Origin: Synechococcus lacustris
GTDB taxonomy: Bacteria; Cyanobacteriota; Cyanobacteriia; PCC-6307; Cyanobiaceae
NCBI GenBank assembly: GCA_903943975.1
Contig: CAJAQB010000011.1
Coordinates: 1-64,000 of the forward strand
DNA: 64,000 nucleotides
Direction of reading: 5' to 3'
Shown piece by piece: positions 8,264 through 18,298 of the stretch. Numbering within the stretch: position 1 is the stretch's first letter; each line of letters opens with the position of its first letter. A program made the translations under genes and the position numbers. The notes under the pieces were generated by a model. That model was given only the letters and a program-made list of their open reading frames with translations. It was not told where the DNA came from and searched no databases.

Positions 8264-11200
8264 CCCAATCCCTGTCCTCTCGGGTGCGCCTGCTCATGGA
8301 TGGCCCCCCCCTGGATCGGCTTGATCCAGCCCTGCTGGTGCAGCAGGAGGAGCAGGTGCAGGCCTGGCAGCTGCCCCTTGGCGAGGAACTGGCCAGGGAA
8401 GGGGCCCCCTTTGGTTATGTGTTGCGGGTGGTGGAGGGCAACCTGCGCCTCAGCGGCAGGGATGCCATGGGCCAGGAATTCACCCTGCGGCGCCTGGGCC
8501 CCGGCGAATGGTGGGGCGCCTGGGGGGCCCTCAATGGCCAGGCCCCTGCCTCCTGCCGCACCGCCACCGATTGCAAATTGCTGGCGGTGCCCGTGGAGCT
8601 CTGGCAGCAGTGGTGGCAGGCGGCCCCGGCCCTGGCGGAATGGACGGCCCCCCACCCCCAACGGGAAGACACCTACAGCGCCCTGCGGCCGCTGTTGATC
8701 CAGCGCGAACGCCAGGAACTCAGCCTGGTGGAATTGTTAGATCGCCTCCAGCCCAGCCTCTGCCCCCTGGAGGTGCGCACCCCTGGCGAGCTGGAGCAGC
8801 AGCTGGCGGCCAGCCCCCACAACAGCTGGTTTCTGGCCGCCGCCGACCGTTTCCTGCCGGATCAGAACCCCCCCGGGGTGGCGGGCTATCGCCCCGAACA
8901 GCTGCAGCAGGCCCTGCGCCGCAGCGGTTGGGGCCTGCGCTTGATTGCCCTGCCCAGCGCTGAGCTGGAAGAGCTGATGCTCGCCAGCCCACCGCCGCCG
9001 GTTGTTCCGGTGGAAGTGGTGGATCCCCTGCTACTCGAGGAGCGTCCCGCCTGGGAAAACCCCGATGGCGCCCAGCTGTTGGCCGCTGCCCTTGAACAGC
9101 AGCAAACCGAACCCCGCCGCGATGTGGAGGGCCTGGTGGTGCGGCCGGTGCTCGGCAGTTCCGCGGCCGAACAGGGGCTGGCCCTACTGCAGATGGTGTG
9201 CGAGGTGCTGCGGGTGCCCTTCCGCCGCGATGTGGTTGATCGCATGTTGCGCGGCATGGTGGGTGATCGCCCCTATCCCTCCCTCGAGCAGCTCGGCCAG
9301 ATCTCCGATGCCCTTGGCTTCAATGCGGTGCTGATGCAGGTGCCGGCCTCCCACCTCGGCCGCCTCGCCATGCCCGCCCTGCTGGAGCTGGCCGATGGTC
9401 CGGTGCTGGTGGCGGGCGAACGGCGCGGTCGCCTGCGGGTGATCGATCCCCGCGAGGGGGAACGCCACCTCAACCTGGTGAAGCTGGCTGAAACCCAGCC
9501 GCTGCTGCGGGCCGTAACCCTTAGCCGCCGGCCCCAAACCGCAGAGAAGCGCTTTGACATCAGCTATTTCTTTCCCTACCTGCAGCGCTATCGCCAGTCG
9601 TTGATCCTGGTGTTTGTGGCCTCGTTGTTTATCAACCTGTTTGGCCTCGCCCAGCCCCTGCTGATCCAGCAGATCATCGATAAGGTGATCGGCCAGCAAA
9701 ACTTCAGCACCCTTTATTTCATTGGTGTGCTCTTGATCGGCAGCAGTATTCTTTCCAATGTGCTGAATTTGATCCGCACCTTCCTATTTACAGATACCAC
9801 CAACCGCATTGATATTGCCACCTCCGGCAATATCCTTACCCATCTATTCCGCCTGCCCCTGGGCTACTTCGATAATCGGCCCGTGGGGGAAATATCCACC
9901 CGGCTCAATGAGCTAGGCACCATCCGTGGCTTCCTCACCGGCACCGCCTTAACCCTGGTGCTGGATGTGTTGTTTGGGGTGGTGTATTTATTCGTGAGTA
10001 TCTCCTACAGCGGTTTGCTCACCGCCGTGGCCCTCAGCGTTATCCCCCTCTATCTCGCCCTGGTTTATATCGTTTCACCCGTGATCAAGCGCCAGCTGCG
10101 CATCGCCGCCGAGGCCAATGCCGCCGCCAGTTCGCTGATGGTGGAAGCGCTCACCGGCATTCAAACGGTGAAGGCCCAGCACGCTGAAACCACCCTGCGC
10201 TGGAAATGGCAGCAGCGCTATGCCCGTTTAATTTCCAGCAATTTCCGCACCACGATCATCGGCAGCACCGCCGGTGCCATCGGTGCCTTTTTCAATGAGA
10301 TCGGTGGCCTGGCTGTGCTCTGGGTGGGTGCCTATCTGGTGCTTAAGGGTGAACTCACCGTGGGGCAGCTGATCGCCTTCCGGATCATCAGTGGCAATGT
10401 GGTGGGGCCGATCATCCGCCTCGCCGGCACCTGGCAAACCGTGCAGGGTTTACAGATTTCCGTGGAACGCTTGGCCGATGTGGTTGATGCCCCCACCGAA
10501 CAACATGAGGATGCCCGTCCCATTGCCCTGCCGCCGATCACCGGCAAGGTGGAATTCGATCGGCTTAGTTTCCGTTTCCGCCCCCATTCACCCCTGGTGG
10601 TTAAGAGCGTCAGTTTCACGGTGGAACCGGGCAAGTTTGTGGGCATCGTTGGCCAGAGCGGCAGTGGTAAAAGCACGATCATGAAATTGCTTCCGCGCCT
10701 CTATGACCCCACGGAAGGGGTGATCCGCATTGATGATTACGACATCGCCAAAGTTGATATCGATTCCCTGCGCCAGCAGATCGGCATCGTGCCCCAGGAT
10801 TCGATGCTCTTTGATGGCTCCGTGCGAGACAACATCGCCCTCAATGCCCCTGATGCCAGTGATGAGGAGGTGATCAAGGCGGCCCAGGTGGCCTGTGCCC
10901 ACGCCTTCATCATGGACCTGCCCCAGGGCTATGCCTCCAGCGTTGGCGAGCGCGGTGCCGCCCTCTCCGGCGGCCAGCGCCAGCGGGTGGCGATTGCCCG
11001 TTCAATCCTGGCCAAACCCCGCCTATTGATCCTTGATGAGGCCACCAGCGCCCTTGATTACCTCACCGAACGCACCGTTTGCGAAAACCTCAAACGCGAG
11101 CTGCGCGGTGACACGGTGTTTTTCATCACCCACCGCCTCGCCACCATCCGCAATTCAGATGTGATCCTGCTGATGGAGAATGGGTTGCTCCAGGAGGCTG

Positions 11201-11277
11201 GCACCCACACCGAATTGCTGCAGAAACGCGGCCTTTACTACGCCCTCTACCGTCAGCAAGATGCCGCCGTCAACTGA
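8260..11277 (+). CDS. Type I secretion ABC transporter (cNMP-binding-like N-terminus, degenerate C39-like domain, TM and ATPase domains)
   Basis: 1005 aa, GTG start; Walker A GQSGSGKST, signature LSGGQRQR, Walker B LLILDEATSALD; TM domain typical of HlyB/LapB-like exporters. Confidence 0.93.
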   Translation: MTQSLSSRVRLLMDGPPLDRLDPALLVQQEEQVQAWQLPLGEELAREGAPFGYVLRVVEGNLRLSGRDAMGQEFTLRRLGPGEWWGAWGALNGQAPASCRTATDCKLLAVPVELWQQWWQAAPALAEWTAPHPQREDTYSALRPLLIQRERQELSLVELLDRLQPSLCPLEVRTPGELEQQLAASPHNSWFLAAADRFLPDQNPPGVAGYRPEQLQQALRRSGWGLRLIALPSAELEELMLASPPPPVVPVEVVDPLLLEERPAWENPDGAQLLAAALEQQQTEPRRDVEGLVVRPVLGSSAAEQGLALLQMVCEVLRVPFRRDVVDRMLRGMVGDRPYPSLEQLGQISDALGFNAVLMQVPASHLGRLAMPALLELADGPVLVAGERRGRLRVIDPREGERHLNLVKLAETQPLLRAVTLSRRPQTAEKRFDISYFFPYLQRYRQSLILVFVASLFINLFGLAQPLLIQQIIDKVIGQQNFSTLYFIGVLLIGSSILSNVLNLIRTFLFTDTTNRIDIATSGNILTHLFRLPLGYFDNRPVGEISTRLNELGTIRGFLTGTALTLVLDVLFGVVYLFVSISYSGLLTAVALSVIPLYLALVYIVSPVIKRQLRIAAEANAAASSLMVEALTGIQTVKAQHAETTLRWKWQQRYARLISSNFRTTIIGSTAGAIGAFFNEIGGLAVLWVGAYLVLKGELTVGQLIAFRIISGNVVGPIIRLAGTWQTVQGLQISVERLADVVDAPTEQHEDARPIALPPITGKVEFDRLSFRFRPHSPLVVKSVSFTVEPGKFVGIVGQSGSGKSTIMKLLPRLYDPTEGVIRIDDYDIAKVDIDSLRQQIGIVPQDSMLFDGSVRDNIALNAPDASDEEVIKAAQVACAHAFIMDLPQGYASSVGERGAALSGGQRQRVAIARSILAKPRLLILDEATSALDYLTERTVCENLKRELRGDTVFFITHRLATIRNSDVILLMENGLLQEAGTHTELLQKRGLYYALYRQQDAAVN

Positions 11278-12568
11278 TCCCAAGCCCGCTGATCCCACGC
11301 CCGCCAGCGCTGCCCCCTTAACCCTGAGGGATCGCCTGGCGGCCCTGCGCCCTAGCCCCAGCCGCAAGGTTTACTACGACAGCCCGGGGATGCTGGAGCA
11401 GAGCAACCACTGGGGTGGCCTGGTGATCTGGACGATCGCCGCCGGCACCAGCGCCGCCCTGATCTGGGCCTTCCTCGGCAAGGTGGATCAAACCGTGACG
11501 GCCAACGGCACCCTGGAACCGGCCAACGGCAAGGTGGATGTGCGCAGCACCAGCGGCGGCATCGTTAAAAAGCTCTGGGTGCGGGAAGACCAGTGGGTGA
11601 AGCCCGGTGATCGCCTGGTGGAGATCGAAAACCTTGGCCTCCAGGCCCGGCTGCTCACCACCGCCCGCCAGCTGGCCCTGCTGCGCTACGAAAACAGCCT
11701 CTTTAATCTCTTGATTGATGGCGGCGGCCGCCTGCCGGTGATATTGCCTTCACCGCCCCCGGGCATTGCCACCGAAGAGCGCGTGCGTTCGGTGCAGCTC
11801 ACCGTGCAGCAAACGGCCTCCCAGTTGCGTCAGCTCCAGGAGCGGGTGGCCTCCCAGCAGGAAACCCTCAGCCTCAAGCAGTCTTTAGCCGATTCCCTGC
11901 GCTTGCTTTACAGCAACGGTGGCTACGCCAAGTATTCATATCTGCAGGCCCGCGATGAAATCCAGCAGATCCGTTCCCAGGTGAGCCAAACCAAGGAGCA
12001 GATCAATATTCTCGTTTCGGAAGCTGGTCGCCAGGTGAGTACCAACGACCGTCAGATCCTTAATCTTGAAGCTGAACGGGTGGGCCAGCAGGAATCCCGC
12101 AGCAACCTGGTGCTCAAGGCCACCGGTGCCGGCCGGATCTTTAATCTCGCCATGCGGCCCGGTTCAGTGATCGGTTCAGGCACCGAGCTGATGCGGATCG
12201 TGCCGGAAGGCGCCCTGCGCGCCAAGGTGTATCTGGCTAATACCGACCTTGGTTTTGTGAAGGAGGGCCAGAAGGCAAAACTCTCGGTGTCTTCTTTCCC
12301 GGCCGGTGAATATGGCTACCTGGAGGCGAAGGTGAGTCGCATTGGTGCCGATGCCCTTGATAATCAAAGCCAAGCAGAACAGCAGCGGGCCAACACCTAT
12401 CCCCTGCAGGTGACCATCACCAACAACCCCACAAAGCGGGCCCTGCTGGCCAAGCTCAAACCCGGCATGCAGGTGTCTGCCCTGATTGTGGTGCGCCAGC
12501 GGCCGGTAATCAGCCTATTTACTGAGATGTTTACTAAGGGTACTGAAGGGCTTAAGAACAGCCGCTGA
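11261..12568 (+). CDS. HlyD-family type I secretion membrane fusion protein
   Basis: Single N-terminal TM, VTANGTLEPANGKVDVRSTSGGIVKKLWVREDQWVKPGDRLVEIEN biotinyl/lipoyl-like hairpin; start set to ATG 11261. Confidence 0.92.
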   Translation: MPPSTDPKPADPTPASAAPLTLRDRLAALRPSPSRKVYYDSPGMLEQSNHWGGLVIWTIAAGTSAALIWAFLGKVDQTVTANGTLEPANGKVDVRSTSGGIVKKLWVREDQWVKPGDRLVEIENLGLQARLLTTARQLALLRYENSLFNLLIDGGGRLPVILPSPPPGIATEERVRSVQLTVQQTASQLRQLQERVASQQETLSLKQSLADSLRLLYSNGGYAKYSYLQARDEIQQIRSQVSQTKEQINILVSEAGRQVSTNDRQILNLEAERVGQQESRSNLVLKATGAGRIFNLAMRPGSVIGSGTELMRIVPEGALRAKVYLANTDLGFVKEGQKAKLSVSSFPAGEYGYLEAKVSRIGADALDNQSQAEQQRANTYPLQVTITNNPTKRALLAKLKPGMQVSALIVVRQRPVISLFTEMFTKGTEGLKNSR

Positions 12569-13461
12569 TGACTACTGATGCTGCCTCCTCCGAACAGCTT
12601 TCTTTGCCTTGGTGGGAACATCCAGATGATCTGATTGATCTGGCTGATGCCTTCTTTGCTAATAATTTAGAGGCATCCGAGCGCAGTTTACTTGCGTTAG
12701 GGATTAAAGAAACTGGCACTGAAGCGGTTGTGCTTGGCCAGGCAGCTGCCGTGGTGCAAAACCGCACCACCGCGCAGATCTGGCGCAATGGTGAGGGTTG
12801 CATCCTGGCCGGACCTTTCAAAGGGATGCGCTATCTGCCCATTGCCCTGCATTCTCTGTTGTTGCCAAAATTGCTGGGTACCTATGAGGCGGAGCTCAGC
12901 CCCCTGCTGGAGGAGTTACTACCCCGGCTCAATTTCTTCATTGATGTGGGCTGCGCCGAGGGTTACTACGTGGCTGGCATGGCTTACCGTCGTCCCCAAC
13001 TGCGTTCGATTGGCGTAGATATTGATTCCCGGGTGCAGCGCTGTCTCAAGGAGCTGACTGGCCTAAATGATCTGTATGGCCGTGTGGGTTTCACCTCTTC
13101 CACTGCGATGGCCTTGGCGATGGAGGGGGTGAGGGGCCAGGGCTTGGTAATTGTTGATGTGGATGGTTCAGAGGCCGAGGTGCTCACCACTTTGCAGCAG
13201 CACCTGGCTGCTAGCGATCAAATAGAGAGTTTGGATTTGATCCTGGAGACAGATCGCTCGGCTAATGGCAGTAGTAACCAATGGGAGTTGGAGCAGTTGC
13301 TAGGGCAAACCGGTTTTCAAATCAACGGGGTCTTCCATCAGGATCCTGGCCTGCGCTTCAGCCCACTGTTGTCTCATTTTAATTTTCCCAGTTGGGCGGC
13401 CTGTGGCTGGGAGCGTGATTATCCTGAGCAGTGTTGGTTGCATGCCCGCTGGCAGCGTTGA
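12568..13461 (+). CDS. FkbM-like SAM-dependent methyltransferase
   Basis: LNFFIDVGCAEGYYVAGMAYRRPQLRSIGVDID (SAM motif I) and GLVIVDVDGSEAEVLTTL; ATG overlaps upstream TGA. Confidence 0.75.
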   Translation: MTTDAASSEQLSLPWWEHPDDLIDLADAFFANNLEASERSLLALGIKETGTEAVVLGQAAAVVQNRTTAQIWRNGEGCILAGPFKGMRYLPIALHSLLLPKLLGTYEAELSPLLEELLPRLNFFIDVGCAEGYYVAGMAYRRPQLRSIGVDIDSRVQRCLKELTGLNDLYGRVGFTSSTAMALAMEGVRGQGLVIVDVDGSEAEVLTTLQQHLAASDQIESLDLILETDRSANGSSNQWELEQLLGQTGFQINGVFHQDPGLRFSPLLSHFNFPSWAACGWERDYPEQCWLHARWQR

Positions 13462-13470
13462 TTGCCCTGA

Positions 13471-14241
13471 ATGAATTCCCCATCACAGGCCAAAGCTCCC
13501 ATAAACTTTTTTCAGATTTATCTTTCTGAAACAAGTCTGGAGCTGCCACCACTGCTGCAGAGGATGCAGGCCACTGCTGAGCAATTTTTTCCGGGCCATT
13601 CCCATCAGTTATTTAATCGCCTCAGCCTTAGGGAATGCCTTGCTGATACCTGTGGTAAGGAGGTGCTCACTGCCTATGACCGGCTTATTCCCCTGGCCTA
13701 TAAGGCTGATTTGGCCCGTTATTGCTTGGTGCATCACTTTGGTGGTTGGTATGCAGATATCACCCTAAAGTTCACTTCTGGGGTAGCATTTGAAGATTCT
13801 ATTGAGTTCATATACTTCTATGATTATGGTGATGGTTTGCCGTCCCCCTTTCGCACCGGCCACGATTGCATGAATGCCTTTTTTTATGCAGCTGCTGGTT
13901 CTGCAATTCTCTCAGATGCCATCGAGATGGTCCTAAAAAATTGCCACGAGCGTAACTACGGGATTAGTTCCCTCTGCCCCACTGGACCCACATTGTTTGG
14001 TAGAGCTGTGGCCATGCATGCCCCTGAGTATAACCAGCTTTTTGGGCATTTCATGCCGCTCACACCTTTTCATCCCAATCGGAACAAGTCGTTTGTGGCC
14101 CCCGATGGCAGCATCATCGCCCGCCATAAATCCGCCTGGCATAGCAACCATCCCGGCCCCGGTGATCTCAGTGCCTTTGGTGCCACCGGCACTAATAGTT
14201 ATTTCAGCCTCTGGCGCCAGCGTCAGGTTTATGCAGATTGA
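13471..14241 (+). CDS. GT32-like glycosyltransferase (DXD sugar-binding region)
   Basis: AYKADLARYCLVHHFGGWYADITLKF typical of Gly_transf_sug domain. Confidence 0.8.
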   Translation: MNSPSQAKAPINFFQIYLSETSLELPPLLQRMQATAEQFFPGHSHQLFNRLSLRECLADTCGKEVLTAYDRLIPLAYKADLARYCLVHHFGGWYADITLKFTSGVAFEDSIEFIYFYDYGDGLPSPFRTGHDCMNAFFYAAAGSAILSDAIEMVLKNCHERNYGISSLCPTGPTLFGRAVAMHAPEYNQLFGHFMPLTPFHPNRNKSFVAPDGSIIARHKSAWHSNHPGPGDLSAFGATGTNSYFSLWRQRQVYAD

Positions 14242-14246
14242 AGAGA

Positions 14247-15455
14247 TTAGCTTGGCCTGAGCAGCTCCCGTTCCAGTAACAGTTTGATTAGTGTTTCCAT
14301 GCTGGCTTGCCAGTTCATCGCTGCCATCACCTCTGCCCCCTGCTGGCCGTGGTTGCGCCAGGTTTGCTTTTCCCGCCAGAGCCGCAGCCACCACTGCACC
14401 AATTCCTCTGGATCGGTTTCACCCCAAAGGCCCCCCGCATCACCGCCGTAGCCGGTGGTGATTTCTTTAGGCACCTTACCCACGCCAGCACTGCCCACTG
14501 GAATGGCGTGGGCCATGCCCATCTCCAGAAGATCTAGATGGCCCGTATTGGCAGATAACAGTGTAGGAATGCCACAGGCGAGGGTTTCCATTGCCATCAG
14601 ATTGGTGCCCCCCTCGCAGCGACTTGTGAATACCGCTGCATCCGTTTGTTTGATCAGGTTGGGGAGCTGGGTATTGGCCATGATCTGGGGCAGTAATATG
14701 TTGCCGGCCGGGATTTGATTTAACTGCAGCCAATCAAATAAACTTTTGGCATCACCATTGCTTGGTGCCCCCTCCACGTAGGGCGTGTGGGCAATCGTAT
14801 CTAGGCCCACATTGCCGATATTGGCCCAGGTGGCAATCAGTAATGCATTGGGGCAGTGGCGCAGAAAACGCCGGAAGCCCTCCAGCACGATGTCTTGCCC
14901 CTTGCGCGCCTCCAGCTTGCCGCCGGCAAAAATCACAAAGGGTTGCTCAAATAGCCGTGGCACCGGAATCGGATTAAAGCGACTGGTATCAACACCTTGA
15001 TGCACCAGCGCTGCCGAGCCGTAGCCCCCCTCTTCCATTACCCGCTGGTTCCAGTGGGAACCAGTGATCACCAGGTCATAGTCATCCAGGGCCCGGCGGT
15101 ACGACTCATCGATTTGGCTGCGCTCAAAGAATGTCACCCCCACCTGGTGCTTTGCCAATACCCGCAAAGGGGGCACCTGGTTGCCGATAGGTCCCATGGC
15201 CACCTGACAATTGGTGGTGAGAATCGTTTGGGGGTTTGTTTCTAATTGCTCAATTAGTTTACGGCTGAATCTCTCGATTTCATCCAGTTTCAACAGCCAG
15301 TGGGGGTCACAGTGGGGGCTGCGGTCTGCCATGCGGGTGAGTACCGGCCGAACGCTGCCCCCGGCCACTAGGGCCTGGGCCAGTTGGATGCCGTAGCCGC
15401 CCCAGCCGGTGTATGGGGTTAGCGGCCAGTCAATCAATAGCCTTTGCTTCGCCAT
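14247..15455 (-). CDS. Glycosyltransferase group 1 (GT4-like)
   Basis: FVIFAGGKLEARKGQDIVLEGFRRFLRHCPNALLIATW and SRCEGGTNLMAMETLACGIPTLLSANTGHLDLL. Confidence 0.85.
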   Translation of the reverse strand: MAKQRLLIDWPLTPYTGWGGYGIQLAQALVAGGSVRPVLTRMADRSPHCDPHWLLKLDEIERFSRKLIEQLETNPQTILTTNCQVAMGPIGNQVPPLRVLAKHQVGVTFFERSQIDESYRRALDDYDLVITGSHWNQRVMEEGGYGSAALVHQGVDTSRFNPIPVPRLFEQPFVIFAGGKLEARKGQDIVLEGFRRFLRHCPNALLIATWANIGNVGLDTIAHTPYVEGAPSNGDAKSLFDWLQLNQIPAGNILLPQIMANTQLPNLIKQTDAAVFTSRCEGGTNLMAMETLACGIPTLLSANTGHLDLLEMGMAHAIPVGSAGVGKVPKEITTGYGGDAGGLWGETDPEELVQWWLRLWREKQTWRNHGQQGAEVMAAMNWQASMETLIKLLLERELLRPS

Positions 15456-16324
15456 CAGCCAGCCTCCGCTGGCACTGGCGTTAGCAGGCCCATGAAGTTG
15501 CGACCGGCATGTTCCACCGTTAGAAATCTGCCGTTATCGAGGGCTGGTTTCATGATTTGGAACTGTTTCATTACCCCTAGGGTTGCGGCACTTTCAAGGG
15601 GGCTGTGGAAGCTCACATCTTCCTCTTGCCAATGGGGGCTAGTGAAGTAACTGTTGGCCTGAGTCCTGTTTAAAAAGAAACAACCAGAATGGGTATTTAG
15701 TGGTTGGCTAAAACGAATCGGTCTACCAAGGTGTTCAAAGCATAGCCTTTCAGCCATTGACTGCCGATAGGCGGCGCTGGCTGCCGGATTGTAGTCGCCA
15801 TCAATATAAAATCGATTCAGATGTTTCAGGTCTTCGCTGGTTTCTATGCGGTTTGGCTGCAGTAGATAGTTGTTTCCAAAGCTCCTGTTGAACTGTTGAA
15901 GCTTAAGGAAAAAATCAGCATCGGTTATTAGGATATCATCTTCTAGGTAACAGCTGTAATCGTAGGAGTTGTGTTGTTCCTTGAGTACCCGGTGGCAGCA
16001 GAAGCCTAAGTGCTTAGGCTCGCTGGGTTCGCAGGCCACTGCCCTGAATGCGCCGGCGGCTTGAAGATCTGCCAGTTCGCCCAGTAGATGTTCTTTACCT
16101 GTTACACAGATATTAATGCTGAGCTCGGTTCCACCATCGTTTACTGGATCGAGTCGTCGCTGCATGTGGTTAAGGCTGCCCGCCCGCCGGCCGAACAAGC
16201 GGTGAAGCTGGAGGATCACCTGTCTCAATGCCGCCGCCCGGGGGGCTGGGTCAGGGCTGAGCGATCCATGGCGGCCACCGCCCGCGGGGTTGAAGTAGTG
16301 GACGATCGCCAGCTGGATTTTCAC
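15455..16324 (-). CDS. Putative glycosyltransferase-like protein
   Basis: 289 aa; MKIQLAIVHYFNPAGGGRHGSLSPDPAPRAAALRQVILQL... and SYDYSCYLEDDILITDADFFLKL with acidic EDD motif. Confidence 0.6.
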   Translation of the reverse strand: MKIQLAIVHYFNPAGGGRHGSLSPDPAPRAAALRQVILQLHRLFGRRAGSLNHMQRRLDPVNDGGTELSINICVTGKEHLLGELADLQAAGAFRAVACEPSEPKHLGFCCHRVLKEQHNSYDYSCYLEDDILITDADFFLKLQQFNRSFGNNYLLQPNRIETSEDLKHLNRFYIDGDYNPAASAAYRQSMAERLCFEHLGRPIRFSQPLNTHSGCFFLNRTQANSYFTSPHWQEEDVSFHSPLESAATLGVMKQFQIMKPALDNGRFLTVEHAGRNFMGLLTPVPAEAG

Positions 16325-16419
16325 TCTGCCTGGCCCGAATCAATCGCCAAGCGGGGATCCTACGGGGTGTTAGTTCTCGCAGAAGCCCCTGTCTACAGTG
16401 CTTTGGTCTGGCTGGGGTC

Positions 16420-16641
16420 TTGGCTGTGTTGCTTCGTCGCTTGCGACGGCTGTTGGTGCGGCTGCGCATCAGCCCTTTTTCGGTGCCCTTGCTGCTATTG
16501 CTTTTGTGGGCCGGCATGATGACGCTCTTGGCCCGGGCCGCCGATGGCTGGATTGTGATGTTGGCGGCCACACCCTTGGGTTTTGCTGGCTTGCTCACCC
16601 TGCTCTGCTGGCTGGCCTACAGGCGGGATTTTTATGCATAG
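16420..16641 (+). CDS. Small membrane protein
   Basis: 73 aa with two predicted hydrophobic segments (FSVPLLLLLLWAGMMTLL, MLAATPLGFAGLLTLLCWLAY); overlaps start of downstream GT. Confidence 0.5.
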   Translation: MAVLLRRLRRLLVRLRISPFSVPLLLLLLWAGMMTLLARAADGWIVMLAATPLGFAGLLTLLCWLAYRRDFYA

Positions 16642-18298
16642 GCCCTACCCGGCGGCGCTATTGCTGCCTGGCGATGCCTTTGATACCAAGCAACACCAGG
16701 TGCTTGGTCGACGGGTGGCCGGCCGCTCTTTCGCTGAGGGGCTAGTGCAGCAGCTCAGGGCCACTGATGAGCTCACGCTGCTGGTTACCGCTCCGGAGGA
16801 ACAGGTGTTGCTGCGTAGCTTGCTGGAGCCCCACCTGCCCCATGGTGCGCAGTTGCGCTTGCGGCTGGGCTTCCCCCAGGAGGCGCTGCTTGCCACAGGT
16901 GCTTTGCATGTGCCTGACCCGGGCCTGGCCCGTTGGGAATTACTCCGCTCAGGCCTGCCTGCGGCGGCCTTCTCGCTAACCGGGGTGATTCACACGATCT
17001 GCTCCCAATCGGTGCTGGAGAGCATGGAGCGCTTGGTAACTGCGCCGCTGCAGCCCTGGGATGCGTTGGTTTGTACCTCCACGGCTGGTCGGGCCGTGGT
17101 GCAGACCGCCATGGGCCATCACCACGAGGCCCTGCAGCGGCGATTTGGTGTGGTGTTGCCGCAGCCGTCAGGGCCGCAGTTGCCCTTAATTCCCTTGGCT
17201 GTGGCCGATAGCCTGCCGCCCAAAGGCCAGTCTCGCCAGCAGCTCCGCCAGCAGGCGCGGCAGCAGTTGGGCCTCCCCCAGGAGGCATTTGTGGTGCTGT
17301 TTCTTGGCCGCCTCAGTTTTCACAGCAAGGCTCACCCCTTGGTGTTGTATCGGGCGATGGCGCGCTTGGCCGCTGCTTTTCCGCAGGCCCTATTGCTGGA
17401 GTGCGGTCACATATATAACGAGCCAGTGGCAGAGGCCTATGCAGAGCTCGCGCAGAGCTTTCCCCAGCTTTCCCAGCGGCGCCTCGGGGGCCTTCAGCCC
17501 GCCACGGAAGCCGAAAAGACCCTGGCTTTGGCTGCTGCTGATGTGTTTGTATCGCCGGCCGACAATCTGCAGGAGACCTTCGGTCTTTCGGTGATCGAGG
17601 CGATGGCAGCAGAGCTGCCGGTGGTGGCAAGTAACTGGGATGGTTATCGAGACTTGGTAGAAGAGGGCAGCACCGGTGCCCTGATTCCCACGGAGATGGC
17701 CTTTGGTTCAGTGGCACAACTTGACGGTTTGGATCGTCTCTATCGCCTAGGACTGCTCGATTACGACACCATCGTGGGCTTGCGCAGCTTGCAAGTGGTG
17801 GTAAACGAAGATGCCCTAGTGCAGATCCTCACCAGCCTCTACGTTGATCCAGACCTGCGTCAACGCTGGGGTGCTGCGGGCCGGCGCCGCTGGCAGGAGC
17901 GTTTTTGCTGGCCGGTGGTGGCCGCCCAGTACCGGCAGCTTTGGGAGCAACTGGCCGAGTTGAGGAGCCAGTCGGGGCCCCAAGCAGCGGAGCCCTCTGC
18001 CAGTGCCCCCACCGCCCATTTGTTTGCGGGCTACGCCACCACTACTTTTCAGGCTCAAGCCCTGCGGGTCCCCCCCCTGGCCACCCCTGCCGCCTGGTTG
18101 CGGCGGCCGATGCAGCGGCCTTTTTTCAGTCAGCTATGTGGGTCGGCCTTTGATGCTTTGATCGAGCATTTGGAACGTCACGGCCGAGTGGATCGCCAGG
18201 ATCTCAGCGCCCTAGGTATAGATCCTGCCCAGCAGCTCAATGTGCTGGCGGCCCTGGTCAAGTTTGGGGTGGCAGTGCCTGAGGCCAGCCAGCAATGA
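16634..18298 (+). CDS. Glycosyltransferase group 1 (GT4-like)
   Basis: Start ATG 16634 (MHRPYPAALLLPGDAFD); FVVLFLGRLSFHSKAHPLVLYRAMARL and SPADNLQETFGLSVIEAMAAELPVVASNWDGYRDLV. Confidence 0.85.
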   Translation: MHRPYPAALLLPGDAFDTKQHQVLGRRVAGRSFAEGLVQQLRATDELTLLVTAPEEQVLLRSLLEPHLPHGAQLRLRLGFPQEALLATGALHVPDPGLARWELLRSGLPAAAFSLTGVIHTICSQSVLESMERLVTAPLQPWDALVCTSTAGRAVVQTAMGHHHEALQRRFGVVLPQPSGPQLPLIPLAVADSLPPKGQSRQQLRQQARQQLGLPQEAFVVLFLGRLSFHSKAHPLVLYRAMARLAAAFPQALLLECGHIYNEPVAEAYAELAQSFPQLSQRRLGGLQPATEAEKTLALAAADVFVSPADNLQETFGLSVIEAMAAELPVVASNWDGYRDLVEEGSTGALIPTEMAFGSVAQLDGLDRLYRLGLLDYDTIVGLRSLQVVVNEDALVQILTSLYVDPDLRQRWGAAGRRRWQERFCWPVVAAQYRQLWEQLAELRSQSGPQAAEPSASAPTAHLFAGYATTTFQAQALRVPPLATPAAWLRRPMQRPFFSQLCGSAFDALIEHLERHGRVDRQDLSALGIDPAQQLNVLAALVKFGVAVPEASQQ

